DNA of 7,399 bases, taken from assembly GCA_021781775.1 (NCBI GenBank), contig JAJXWE010000066.1, positions 1 through 7,399 of the forward strand, given 5' to 3'. Within the stretch, counting starts at the first letter, position 1; each line of letters opens with the position of its first letter. The DNA is from Pseudomonadota bacterium. Lineage in GTDB: Bacteria; Pseudomonadota; Gammaproteobacteria; Steroidobacterales; Steroidobacteraceae. Position numbers and translations under genes: made by a program. This document shows, in pieces, positions 1 to 5,809 of the stretch. Below the pieces are notes generated by a model. It searched no databases. It was given only the letters and a program-made list of their open reading frames with translations, and was not told the origin of the DNA.

Positions 1-948
1 CTTGGCCTGCAGGTCGAGCAGCCCGCCCTGGCGCTTGAGCGTCTGGGTGAACAGCGCCTCGCCGATGAGCGTCGGATAGTACGCGCCGGTGGCGTTCGGC
101 AGATTGGGATTGAGCTCCGTCCAGCCCGGAACGGCCGGCGAAGTCGCGGTGGCCGGCGTGCCGACGGCGACCGAGGCGGGAATCTGCGCATAACCGAGGA
201 ATTCCTGGCCATCGCGACGTACGGTGCGCTTCTCGTAGAAGCCGAGTGCCAGCACCCCGAACCGGCCGTTGTTCCAGGAGAGCATCGCGTCGGCCTGGGG
301 ACTGGTCTTGGCGGCGAGCGTAGTGTACGCCGCACCGGCGTTGACGAATCCGGTCACACCCGGCTTGAAATCGAGCGGGTGGCGGGTCTGAATGTTCACC
401 GAACCGGCGACCCCGCCCTCGAGCAGGTTCGCGCTCTGCCCAAAGTTGACTACTGTCTTGCTGACGATCTCTGCGGGCATCAGCTGGTAGCTCACGCTGC
501 GGCCGACGTCCTCGTACTGGTCCTCGATGAACCAGTCCGCGCTCGCCACGCTGTGACCGTCGATCGTGGTCAGGGTCAGGCTCGCCGGCGTGCCGCGCAG
601 ACTGACGCGGTCATTCTCGCCGAAGCCGCCCTCGCCGAATGCCGAGGACTGGGTGTCGACGCCGGGCAAGCGCATCAGCACGTCCGCGACGTTCTTGTCC
701 GGCAGCTTGCCGATGTCCGTCGCGGTGGCCACTTCCGTCATGTTCGTGGCGATGCGCTTCAGCGCGAGGGACTGCTTGACCGAATAGCGAATGCCCGTGA
801 CGACGATTTCGTGAAGAGCCGGCGGAGGGCTGCTCTGCGTCGAGCTCGGACCGTCCTCCGTTGTTGAGCCCTGCTGCGCGAAGGCATTGGCCCCGAACAG
901 CGCCACCGCGACGGCTGTGCCGATCAACGTAGATTTCGCGACTCTCAT
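1..948 (-). CDS. TonB-dependent outer-membrane receptor, N-terminal part (truncated by window edge)
   Basis: The ATG is at 948-946 and the frame stays open for 316 codons to base 1, so the C-terminal part of the beta-barrel lies outside the window. Residues 1-24 are a signal peptide (MRVAKS, then a hydrophobic stretch, ending in AFA before QQ). A TonB-box-like EIVVTG lies at residues 47-52. The plug domain follows, with DIGKLPDKNVADVLMRLPGV at 78-97, VSLRGT at 115-120 and EGGVAGSVNIQTRHP at 177-191. These are hallmarks of the Xanthomonas/Caulobacter TonB receptor family (TIGR01782 type). Such receptors pump substrates, often oligosaccharides, across the outer membrane using TonB-ExbBD energy. 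Divergent placement next to a regulator, a GlcN-6-P deaminase and NagA suggests GlcNAc or chitooligosaccharides as substrate; this is inferred from context only. A modest ribosome binding site, GGGGTGAG, sits 8 nt before the start. The family is certain; the substrate is not. Confidence 0.93.
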   Translation of the reverse strand, partial: MRVAKSTLIGTAVAVALFGANAFAQQGSTTEDGPSSTQSSPPPALHEIVVTGIRYSVKQSLALKRIATNMTEVATATDIGKLPDKNVADVLMRLPGVDTQSSAFGEGGFGENDRVSLRGTPASLTLTTIDGHSVASADWFIEDQYEDVGRSVSYQLMPAEIVSKTVVNFGQSANLLEGGVAGSVNIQTRHPLDFKPGVTGFVNAGAAYTTLAAKTSPQADAMLSWNNGRFGVLALGFYEKRTVRRDGQEFLGYAQIPASVAVGTPATATSPAVPGWTELNPNLPNATGAYYPTLIGEALFTQTLKRQGGLLDLQAK

Positions 949-1117
949 AAGATTCACTCACCCCGATTGTGTTGTCGTTTGTCGAGACCGCCCAAGTCGT
1001 GAGCCACTTCGACGCCACACGCCGCGGCGACCGTATCGCCCGATGCCAGTTCGGCCCCGTGGCCATTTCCGTGGTATTTGCCTCTCGCTTCCCTCCCGGG
1101 TTGCGGCCGAGACGTTG
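949..1117 (-). other. Non-coding leader of the receptor gene
   Basis: This stretch lies between the receptor start codon and the 11-bp repeat array. If transcription starts near 1193, it forms most of a 5' untranslated leader of roughly 245 nt, which is long for this kind of gene. The only structure I could see is a short inverted repeat, GGCGA-N5-TCGCC, at 1026-1040. I found no convincing gene, riboswitch or terminator. Open frames here on either strand look like GC-rich chance frames. Apart from the ribosome binding site at 957-964, no function can be assigned. Confidence 0.4.
957..964 (-). promoter_or_regulatory. Ribosome binding site of the receptor gene
   Basis: On the minus strand GGGGTGAG ends 8 nt before the ATG at 948. 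The match to the anti-Shine-Dalgarno sequence is moderate. It supports this ATG, which is also the one directly followed by a complete signal peptide. Confidence 0.5.
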
Positions 1118-1194
1118 CATGAACACCACACTGGTACCTTTTAAGTGCCAGTCTAATACCATTTTTAGCGAAAAGCTATACCACGATGGCACCA
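1118..1194 (-). repeat. Array of seven 11-bp units with TGGTAT-like heads, candidate operator array
   Basis: Read on the minus strand toward the receptor gene, consecutive 11-mers from 1194 downward are TGGTGCCATCG, TGGTATAGCTT, TTCGCTAAAAA, TGGTATTAGAC, TGGCACTTAAA, AGGTACCAGTG and TGGTGTTCATG. Six of the seven begin with TGG or AGG in exact 11-bp register; the third is degenerate. On the plus strand this appears as CC dinucleotides at 1126, 1137, 1148, 1159, 1181 and 1192. One helical turn per unit would put all heads on one face of the DNA. The same TGGTATT head occurs twice, 11 bp apart, before the nag operon at 1267-1288. The array is therefore a strong candidate binding region for the adjacent GntR/HutC regulator, probably acting on the receptor promoter. 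The periodicity is directly visible; the binding protein is inferred. Confidence 0.6.
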
Positions 1195-1199
1195 ACGGG

Positions 1200-1229
1200 A
1201 TAATGAACATTTTATTACTGTTTTATCAA
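1200..1229 (-). promoter_or_regulatory. Candidate sigma-70 promoter for the receptor gene
   Basis: On the minus strand TTGATA at 1229-1224 matches the -35 consensus at 5 of 6 positions. It is followed, after an 18-bp spacer, by CATTAT at 1205-1200, which matches the -10 consensus at 4 of 6. The predicted start near 1193 falls at the upstream edge of the 11-bp array, so a protein bound there could block initiation or clearance. The surrounding DNA is markedly AT-rich compared with the rest of the window. An alternative is initiation inside the array, for example at TGGTATAGC (1183-1175). Confidence 0.4.
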
Positions 1230-1257
1230 AGTGTTGTATATCTGATTAGACAGCGGA

Positions 1258-1286
1258 TTCTTATACTGGTATTGTAGTGGTATTAT
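1258..1286 (+). promoter_or_regulatory. Candidate extended -10 promoter of the nag operon
   Basis: TGGTATTAT at 1278-1286 fits the extended -10 form TGnTATAAT with one mismatch. The -35 region at the 17-bp spacing, TTCTTA at 1258-1263, is weak, as is typical of extended -10 promoters. The element is embedded in the direct repeat at 1267-1288, so a protein bound to the repeat would cover the -10 region. That predicts autorepression of the regulator and its two downstream enzymes. Confidence 0.45.
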
Positions 1287-1288
1287 AC
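1267..1288 (+). repeat. TGGTATT direct repeat with 11-bp period, candidate operator of the nag operon
   Basis: TGGTATTGTAG (1267-1277) is followed directly by TGGTATTATAC (1278-1288). A degenerate relative, GATTCTTATAC, precedes them at 1256-1266 and shares 7 of 11 positions with the last unit. Spacing and head sequence match the array before the receptor gene, but the orientation is reversed so that it reads toward the nag operon. Known HutC-subfamily amino-sugar regulators such as DasR and B. subtilis NagR use TGGT half-sites arranged as inverted repeats. The head-to-tail arrangement here is different. Confidence 0.55.
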
Positions 1289-1307
1289 TTCTCAAGCGGA
1301 ACCGAGA

Positions 1308-1315
1308 GGGGAGGT
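1308..1315 (+). promoter_or_regulatory. Strong ribosome binding site of the regulator gene
   Basis: GGGGAGGT is a strong Shine-Dalgarno match. Its last G at 1314 lies 8 nt before the TTG at 1323 and 11 nt before the ATG at 1326. The two candidate starts are adjacent codons in the same frame, so the protein differs by a single residue. Spacing slightly favours TTG and codon preference favours ATG. Confidence 0.65.
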
Positions 1316-1325
1316 CACGCCGTTG

Positions 1326-2060
1326 ATGCTGTCGCAAACGCTCGGCAAGCTCGATGAAAGCAGCGCTCTACCGCTGTACCAGCAGCTGCAGCGCGCGCTG
1401 CGCCGAGCGATCGAGGCGCGCCTGATCGCCCCCGACGATGCGCTGCCGCCGGAGCGGGACATCGCGGAAGACTTCCAGATCTCGCGCATCACCGTCCGCA
1501 AGGCGATCGACGGCCTGGTGGGCGAAGGTCTGCTCATGCGCCGGCAGGGGGCCGGAACGTTTGTCTGCGCGCGCGTCGAGAAGAACTTCTCCAAGCTGAC
1601 CTCGTTCTCGGAGGACATGCGGGCCCGCGGCCGTACGCCGCGCACCGTGTGGCTGCGCAAGTCCGAGGGCAGCGTCACGCCCGAGGAGGCGCTCACCCTG
1701 CGCTCGAGCCCCGGAACGCCTGTCTACCGCTTCCATCGCATCCGCTACGCCGACGATGCGCCAATGGCGATCGAGTACGCGACGGTGCTGGCCGCCTGCC
1801 TGCCCTCGCTCGATGCGGTGGAGTCCTCGCTGTACGAGGCGCTCGAGCGCGCCGGCAACCGGCCGGTACGCGCGCTGCAACGGCTGCGCGCAGTTCTGTT
1901 CACCGCAGAGCAGGCGAAGCTCCTGCAGATCCACGAGCGCGACGCGGGACTGCTGGTCGAACGGGTCGGCTTCATCAAGGATGGTCGCGCGATGGAATTT
2001 ACGCAGTCGTATTACCGCGGCGACATCTACGACTTCGTGGCGGAGTTGAGCGACGTATGA
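1326..2060 (+). CDS. nagQ: GntR/HutC-family transcriptional regulator of GlcNAc use (NagQ-like)
   Basis: The 244-residue protein has the usual HutC-subfamily length. An N-terminal winged helix-turn-helix covers about residues 10-80, with LPPERDIAEDFQISRITVRK at 40-59 and the wing RRQGAGTFV at 72-80. A C-terminal UTRA effector domain spans about 90-240, with SFSEDMRARG at 93-102, RIRYADDAPMAIEY at 138-151 and EFTQSYYRGD at 224-233. In DasR and NagR this domain binds phosphorylated amino sugars and releases DNA; the same ligand class is likely here. The gene is first in an operon with nagB-II and nagA and divergent from a TonB receptor, the arrangement known for NagQ in Xanthomonas-type GlcNAc clusters. 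ATG at 1326 is chosen; TTG at 1323 would add one residue. The stop overlaps the next start by 4 bp. The DNA-binding family is certain. The symbol is inferred from context, and other amino-sugar HutC regulators are possible. Confidence 0.85.
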   Translation: MLSQTLGKLDESSALPLYQQLQRALRRAIEARLIAPDDALPPERDIAEDFQISRITVRKAIDGLVGEGLLMRRQGAGTFVCARVEKNFSKLTSFSEDMRARGRTPRTVWLRKSEGSVTPEEALTLRSSPGTPVYRFHRIRYADDAPMAIEYATVLAACLPSLDAVESSLYEALERAGNRPVRALQRLRAVLFTAEQAKLLQIHERDAGLLVERVGFIKDGRAMEFTQSYYRGDIYDFVAELSDV

Positions 2061-3097
2061 ATCCGCCCCTGCCCGAGTCCGCCACGCGCATGCACGGGGA
2101 AGCCGCGCAGGCCGCCCAGGCTGTGCGCGACCAGCTGTTCAGCAACGCCGAGCGCATGGAACGGCTGGCCGAGCAGCTGCGCGCACAGCCGCCGCGGGTC
2201 GTCGTCACCTGCGCCCGGGGCAGCTCCGACCACGCCGCCACGTTCGCCAAGTACCTCATCGAGACGCGCCTCGGCGTACCGACGAGCTCGGCGGCACCCT
2301 CGGTGAGCTCGCTGTACGATGCGCAGGCGAAGCTCGACGGCGCGCTGTGCCTGGCCATCTCGCAGTCCGGGGCAAGCCCCGACCTGCTCGCCGCGGTGCG
2401 CAAGGCGCGCGAGGCCGGCGCGCGGGTCGTGGCTCTGGTCAATGCCGAACACTCCCCGCTCGAGGCGCTGGCCGATGAGCTCGTGCCGCTCTCGGCGGGC
2501 ATCGAGAGCAGCGTTGCGGCGACCAAGACCTTCATTGCCTCCATTGCCGCGATCATCCACCTGGTGGCCTGCTGGAGCGCAGATCGAGCCCTCTCCGAGG
2601 CACTGCGCAAGGCCCCGAAGCACCTCGAACACGCCTGGAGCCTCGACTGGAGCGCGGCGCTCGAGCCGCTCATCGCCGCCAATGATCTGTACGTGATCGG
2701 CCGCGGCCTGGGCCTCGGCATCGCGCAGGAGGCGGCCCTGAAGCTGAAGGAAACTTGCGGCCTGCACGCCGAGGCGGTCAGCGCCGCGGAGCTTCGCCAC
2801 GGGCCGATGGCCCTGGTGAGGCCCGGTTTTCCGGTGCTGATCTTCTCGCAGAACGACGAGGCCCGTGCCAGCATCGAGATGCTGGCGATGGAGCTGGCTA
2901 ACCGCCGCGCCGAGGTGATGATTGCAGGCTCCCGCTGCCCGCAGACGCTGCAGCTGCCGGCCGAACCGGCTCACCCCGTGATCGAGCCGATGCTGCTGAT
3001 TCAGACGTTCTATCGCCTGGCGAACGCCCTGTCGCTGGCGCGGGGGCTCGATCCGGACCACCCCCCTCACCTGCGCAAAGTCACCGAGACAGTCTGA
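2057..3097 (+). CDS. nagB-II: SIS-domain glucosamine-6-phosphate deaminase (NagB-II type)
   Basis: The 346-residue protein contains two tandem SIS sugar-isomerase domains like the C-terminal half of GlmS, but lacks the N-terminal glutamine amidotransferase domain. Visible motifs are CARGSSDHAA (52-61), SQSGASPD (102-109), ESSVAATKTF (150-159), RGLGLGIAQEAALKLKET (216-233), HAEAVSAAELRHGP (237-250) and the C-terminal DPDHPPHLRKVTETV (332-346). This pattern is typical of NagB-II, which converts glucosamine-6-phosphate to fructose-6-phosphate and ammonia in the cytoplasm and replaces unrelated NagB in Shewanella and Xanthomonas-type pathways. Without a glutaminase domain it is expected to run in the catabolic direction. 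The ATG at 2057 overlaps the nagQ stop (ATGA), indicating translational coupling; GGAG at 2042-2045 is a weak, distant ribosome site. The frame is open upstream to 1649, but that stretch is the shadow of nagQ. Related SIS enzymes such as AgaS act on galactosamine-6-P, but the nagA neighbour favours glucosamine. Confidence 0.9.
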   Translation: MNPPLPESATRMHGEAAQAAQAVRDQLFSNAERMERLAEQLRAQPPRVVVTCARGSSDHAATFAKYLIETRLGVPTSSAAPSVSSLYDAQAKLDGALCLAISQSGASPDLLAAVRKAREAGARVVALVNAEHSPLEALADELVPLSAGIESSVAATKTFIASIAAIIHLVACWSADRALSEALRKAPKHLEHAWSLDWSAALEPLIAANDLYVIGRGLGLGIAQEAALKLKETCGLHAEAVSAAELRHGPMALVRPGFPVLIFSQNDEARASIEMLAMELANRRAEVMIAGSRCPQTLQLPAEPAHPVIEPMLLIQTFYRLANALSLARGLDPDHPPHLRKVTETV

Positions 3098-4242
3098 TGT
3101 CCATCGCCTTGGTCAACGCGCGGGTGCTGCGCGGCACGAGCCTCCTCGACGGTCAATGCGTACTCATCTCAGGGGGGCGCATCGAGGACATCGTGCCAGC
3201 CGAGGCGGCGCGCGGACCGGGGATCGAGCGCGTCGATCTCGGCGGCGGGCTGCTGCTGCCCGGGTTCATCGATACGCAGGTCAACGGCGGGGGGGGCGTG
3301 CTGTTCAATGACGCGCCGACCGTCGAGTCGATCCGCCGGATCGGGCGCGCACACCGCCGCTTCGGCACGACGGGCTTCCTGCCCACGCTGATCAGCACCG
3401 ATCTGGAGGTGGTCGCGCAGGCCATCGGTGCGACGCGCGAGGCACTGGCCGCGGGCGTTCCGGGGGTACTCGGCATTCACATCGAGGGCCCCTTCCTCAG
3501 CGTCGAGCGCAAGGGGGTGCACGATCCGGCGAAATTGCGTGAGCTCGACGAGAGCGCCGTCGGGCTGCTGAGCTCGCTCGGTGCCGGGCGCACGCTCGTG
3601 ACGCTCGCCCCGGAAGTGACCACCCCGCAGATCATCCGCCGACTCGCCGAGGCAGGAGTGATCGTCTCGGCCGGCCATACCAATGCCACCTACGCCGAGG
3701 TCCGCGAGGCGCTGCGGCACGGCCTGCGCGGCTTCACCCATCTGTTCAACGCCATGTCGCAGCTGACCAGTCGCGAGCCCGGGGTGGTGGGGGCAGCGCT
3801 CGAGGACCCCTCGAGCTGGTGCGGGGTAATCGTCGACGGCGAGCACATCGCCCCGCCGGTGCTGCGCCTGGCGCTGCGCTGCAAGCGGCACGAGCGCTTC
3901 ATGCTGGTCACCGACGCGATGCCGCCGCTCGGGACGGACCTGCGCACCTTCGAGCTGCAGGGCCGGCGCATCAGCGTGCGTGGAGCGGTCTGCTACGACG
4001 AGCAGGGACGCCTCGCCGGCTCGAACATCGACCTGGCGAGCTGCGTGCGCAATGCGATCGAGCTGCTCGGACTGCCCCTGCACGAGGCCGTGCACATGGG
4101 GAGCCTCTATCCGGCCGAGTTCCTCGGCCTCGCCGGACAGCTTGGGCGCATCGAGCCCGGCCACCGCGCCAATCTGGTGCTGACCGACGAGGGGTTGAAC
4201 GTCCGGGCGACCTGGATCGACGGCAAGACCGAGCCCGCCTGA
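3097..4242 (+). CDS. nagA: N-acetylglucosamine-6-phosphate deacetylase
   Basis: This 381-residue amidohydrolase has normal NagA length. It hydrolyses GlcNAc-6-P to GlcN-6-P and acetate, supplying the substrate of the preceding deaminase. Motifs in order are PGFIDTQVNGGGG (55-67), TTGFLPTLIS (91-100), HIEGPF (128-133) with Glu130, SAGHTNA (191-197) with His194, FTHLFNAM (213-220) with His215, the substrate-region VDGEH (246-250), and VTDAM (271-275) with Asp273 as catalytic acid. Gln61 and Asn63 replace the His-x-His of many amidohydrolases, as in the E. coli single-metal NagA. The ATG at 3097 shares one base with the nagB-II stop (TGATG), so translation is almost surely coupled; no strong separate ribosome site is visible. 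It is the last gene of the apparent operon. The assignment is secure. Confidence 0.96.
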   Translation: MSIALVNARVLRGTSLLDGQCVLISGGRIEDIVPAEAARGPGIERVDLGGGLLLPGFIDTQVNGGGGVLFNDAPTVESIRRIGRAHRRFGTTGFLPTLISTDLEVVAQAIGATREALAAGVPGVLGIHIEGPFLSVERKGVHDPAKLRELDESAVGLLSSLGAGRTLVTLAPEVTTPQIIRRLAEAGVIVSAGHTNATYAEVREALRHGLRGFTHLFNAMSQLTSREPGVVGAALEDPSSWCGVIVDGEHIAPPVLRLALRCKRHERFMLVTDAMPPLGTDLRTFELQGRRISVRGAVCYDEQGRLAGSNIDLASCVRNAIELLGLPLHEAVHMGSLYPAEFLGLAGQLGRIEPGHRANLVLTDEGLNVRATWIDGKTEPA

Positions 4243-4298
4243 GCGGCGCGCAGAGGCAAGCCGGCACGCGTTCCGATATCCTTGCACTCTGCCGTACA

Positions 4299-4314
4299 CG
4301 GCGAGCGCTCGCCG
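4299..4314. repeat. Perfect 16-bp palindrome between nagA and the DUF4397 gene
   Basis: CGGCGAGCGCTCGCCG is its own reverse complement. In RNA it could fold as a 6-bp GC stem with a 4-nt loop. It lies 57 nt after the nagA stop and 35 nt before the next start. There is no T-run after it on either strand, so it does not qualify as an intrinsic terminator. It could be a weak attenuating hairpin, a protein site, or chance in GC-rich DNA. Confidence 0.4.
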
Positions 4315-4348
4315 CGGTCGGCCCGGCCCCCATCATGGAGACGATCGC

Positions 4349-5668
4349 ATGTCCATTGTTCGGCAGGGCGCGCTGCTCGGCCTCGCGCTCGCGACCCTGG
4401 CGGTGACCGGGTGCGGTAACAGTGGCGATGCGCAGCTGCGGCTACTGAACGCGAGCGCCGGCTACGCGGCGCTCGATGTGTACTTCGAGCAAAGCGGCAC
4501 CGGCGGCACCCCGCAGCTGAGCAACGTCGCCTCTGGCACGGTCAGCGCCTATGCCGGGGTGACCCCGGCGGCCTACACGGTCTATTTCACGAGCCATGGC
4601 GTCGGGGCGTCCAACGCGCTCGCCAGTCAGAGCGCGACCTTCTCCAACAGCAACCGGCGCACCTATGTGGCGTACGGCGACAGCGGCTCGTTCGGTGTAC
4701 TCGAAATCAACGAGCAGCAGGGATCTCCCAATGGCGGGTATGCCAACGTCGAGGTGCTCAACGCGGACCCCGACGCAGGCAGCGTCGATGTCTACCTGAC
4801 CAGCCCCGGCGTGCCGCTCGCCAATGCCTCACCGAACTTCGGCGCCGTGGCCGGCGGCAAGGCCACCAGCTTCGCCTCGATTCCCAAGGGGACCTACGAG
4901 CTGCGCGTCACGGGGGCAGGCAAGAACACCGATCTGCGTTTCGACCTGCCAAGCCTGACGCTCGCCGACCAGGAAACGCTCTCGCTGATCATCACCGAGG
5001 CTCCCGGCGGCTACCTGGTCAACGTGATGGCGTTGCCGCAGAAGGGCTCCCTGACCACCTACACCAATGCCGATGCGCGCGTGCGCGCCGTGGTCGGCGT
5101 CACCGGTGCCAGCAGCGTCACGACCGCGGTGGACGGCACCACCCTGGTAAGCGGGGCTCCCGCCGCAGCGGTCGGGACCTATGTGCTGGTGCCGGCCGGC
5201 ACTCAGCCGGTGACCCTGACGGTGAATGGCTCGGCGGTGAGCGTCCCGAGCCAGACGCTGACCGCGGGCCAGGACTACACCCTCCTCATCTACGGCAGCC
5301 CGGGCAGCGAGCTTGAGAGCTGGCTGCCCGACAGCAACATCCCGGCACTCAGCGGCTACTCGAGCGTCCGCCTGGTCAATGCCATGTCCGCCAGCGGCAA
5401 TCCGCTCTCCCTCGCTGTGGATTTTGTTCCGGTGGCGACCAATGTACCGCTCGGCACCGACCTGCCGAGCGGGGCTGCATCCGGGGCGTCCGCCTACGAT
5501 ACCCAGGTCACCGCGACCACGACCGCAACCGTGACCGTGACCGACTACACCACCTCGCAGACGCTGTACACCATGAACACCGCGACGCTCGGCGCCGGCG
5601 ACGTGTACACCATGTTCATGTTCGGCAGCACCAGTGCCCCGGTAGGAGTGTTCTCGCAGGACCGCTGA
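4349..5668 (+). CDS. DUF4397-repeat lipoprotein of unknown function
   Basis: The 439-residue protein begins with a lipoprotein signal peptide: a basic/hydrophobic segment ending in the lipobox AVTGC, with Cys22 as the lipidated residue. It should therefore be anchored in the outer or periplasmic membrane face. Mature sequence holds repeated modules of DUF4397 type. The starts are visible as QLRLLNASAGYAALDVYF (29-46), VEVLNADPDAGSVDVYL (134-150), VRAVVGVTGASSVTTAVDG (245-263) and VRLVNAMSASGNPLSLAVDF (340-359). The first two match best and the third is the most divergent. Each is beta-rich, with the pattern N-A-x(n)-S/A-L/V-D-V-Y and a later G-x-Y-x-L/V. GGAG at 4337-4340, 8 nt upstream, supports the ATG at 4349. 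The gene follows nagA by 106 nt without a clear terminator, so read-through is possible, but nothing in the protein indicates a sugar role. Function is unknown; surface or adhesion-like roles are speculation. Confidence 0.85.
   Translation: MSIVRQGALLGLALATLAVTGCGNSGDAQLRLLNASAGYAALDVYFEQSGTGGTPQLSNVASGTVSAYAGVTPAAYTVYFTSHGVGASNALASQSATFSNSNRRTYVAYGDSGSFGVLEINEQQGSPNGGYANVEVLNADPDAGSVDVYLTSPGVPLANASPNFGAVAGGKATSFASIPKGTYELRVTGAGKNTDLRFDLPSLTLADQETLSLIITEAPGGYLVNVMALPQKGSLTTYTNADARVRAVVGVTGASSVTTAVDGTTLVSGAPAAAVGTYVLVPAGTQPVTLTVNGSAVSVPSQTLTAGQDYTLLIYGSPGSELESWLPDSNIPALSGYSSVRLVNAMSASGNPLSLAVDFVPVATNVPLGTDLPSGAASGASAYDTQVTATTTATVTVTDYTTSQTLYTMNTATLGAGDVYTMFMFGSTSAPVGVFSQDR
5507..5556 (+). repeat. 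Short GTGACC/ACGACC-like repeat coding a Thr-rich segment
   Basis: Repeated 6-nt words of the form (G/C)(T/C)GACC or close variants occur in GTCACCGCGACC, ACGACCGCAACC and GTGACCGTGACC. They encode the alternating segment VTATTTATVTVTDYTT (about residues 387-402) of the DUF4397 lipoprotein. The tract is imperfect and in frame, consistent with a threonine-rich beta strand or linker near the C-terminus. Slippage in 6-nt steps would keep the frame. Confidence 0.45.
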
Positions 5669-5754
5669 GGCGCTCGCTGGAGCAGGCAAATTCGTCCAGG
5701 ACCGGAACCCTGGCCACGCACCCGGCTCAAAGACGATACACTAGCTCCTTTTTA

Positions 5755-5775
5755 GCCCGTTCATCCTGAACGGGC
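5755..5775. repeat. Perfect 9-bp stem, 3-nt loop hairpin before the second lipoprotein gene
   Basis: GCCCGTTCA and TGAACGGGC flank TCC, giving a perfect 9-bp stem. On the plus strand the T-run (5749-5753) lies before the hairpin and none follows. On the minus strand the stem is followed by TAAAAAGG. Neither strand therefore shows a classical intrinsic terminator. It sits 35 nt before the next start codon and may be a structured 5' leader element of that gene or an mRNA 3'-end stabiliser for the gene before it. Confidence 0.5.
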
Positions 5776-5796
5776 GGGCAAGACCCATCCCGAGCG

Positions 5797-5805
5797 AAGG
5801 GGGAA
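5797..5805 (+). promoter_or_regulatory. Ribosome binding site of the second lipoprotein gene
   Basis: The purine run AAGGGGGAA places its last G 6 nt before the ATG at 5810. It supports that start, which is also the one directly followed by a lipoprotein signal peptide. Confidence 0.5.
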
Positions 5806-5809
5806 TTTG

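Noticed and set aside
379..867. Plus-strand open frame of 162 codons inside the receptor gene
   Set aside because: It is antisense to the receptor plug domain, has Arg/Ala/Val-rich composition typical of GC-rich shadow frames, and no recognisable motif.
611..1210. Minus-strand open frame of 199 codons overlapping the receptor start
   Set aside because: It runs through the AT-rich promoter region and is out of frame with the receptor, whose own frame has a signal peptide, TonB box and plug motifs. It is a shadow.
1649..2056. N-terminal extension of the SIS deaminase frame
   Set aside because: The upstream 136 codons overlap nagQ in another frame and lack family similarity. The ATG at 2057 gives the normal NagB-II length and a typical ATGA overlap.
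1999..4299. Long minus-strand frames opposite nagB-II and nagA (up to 376 codons)
   Set aside because: They are antisense shadows of strongly supported genes; third-position GC bias keeps these frames open.
5696..5713. CCAGG-N8-CCTGG inverted repeat after the DUF4397 gene as a terminator
   Set aside because: The stem is only 5 bp with an 8-nt loop and is not followed by a T-run.
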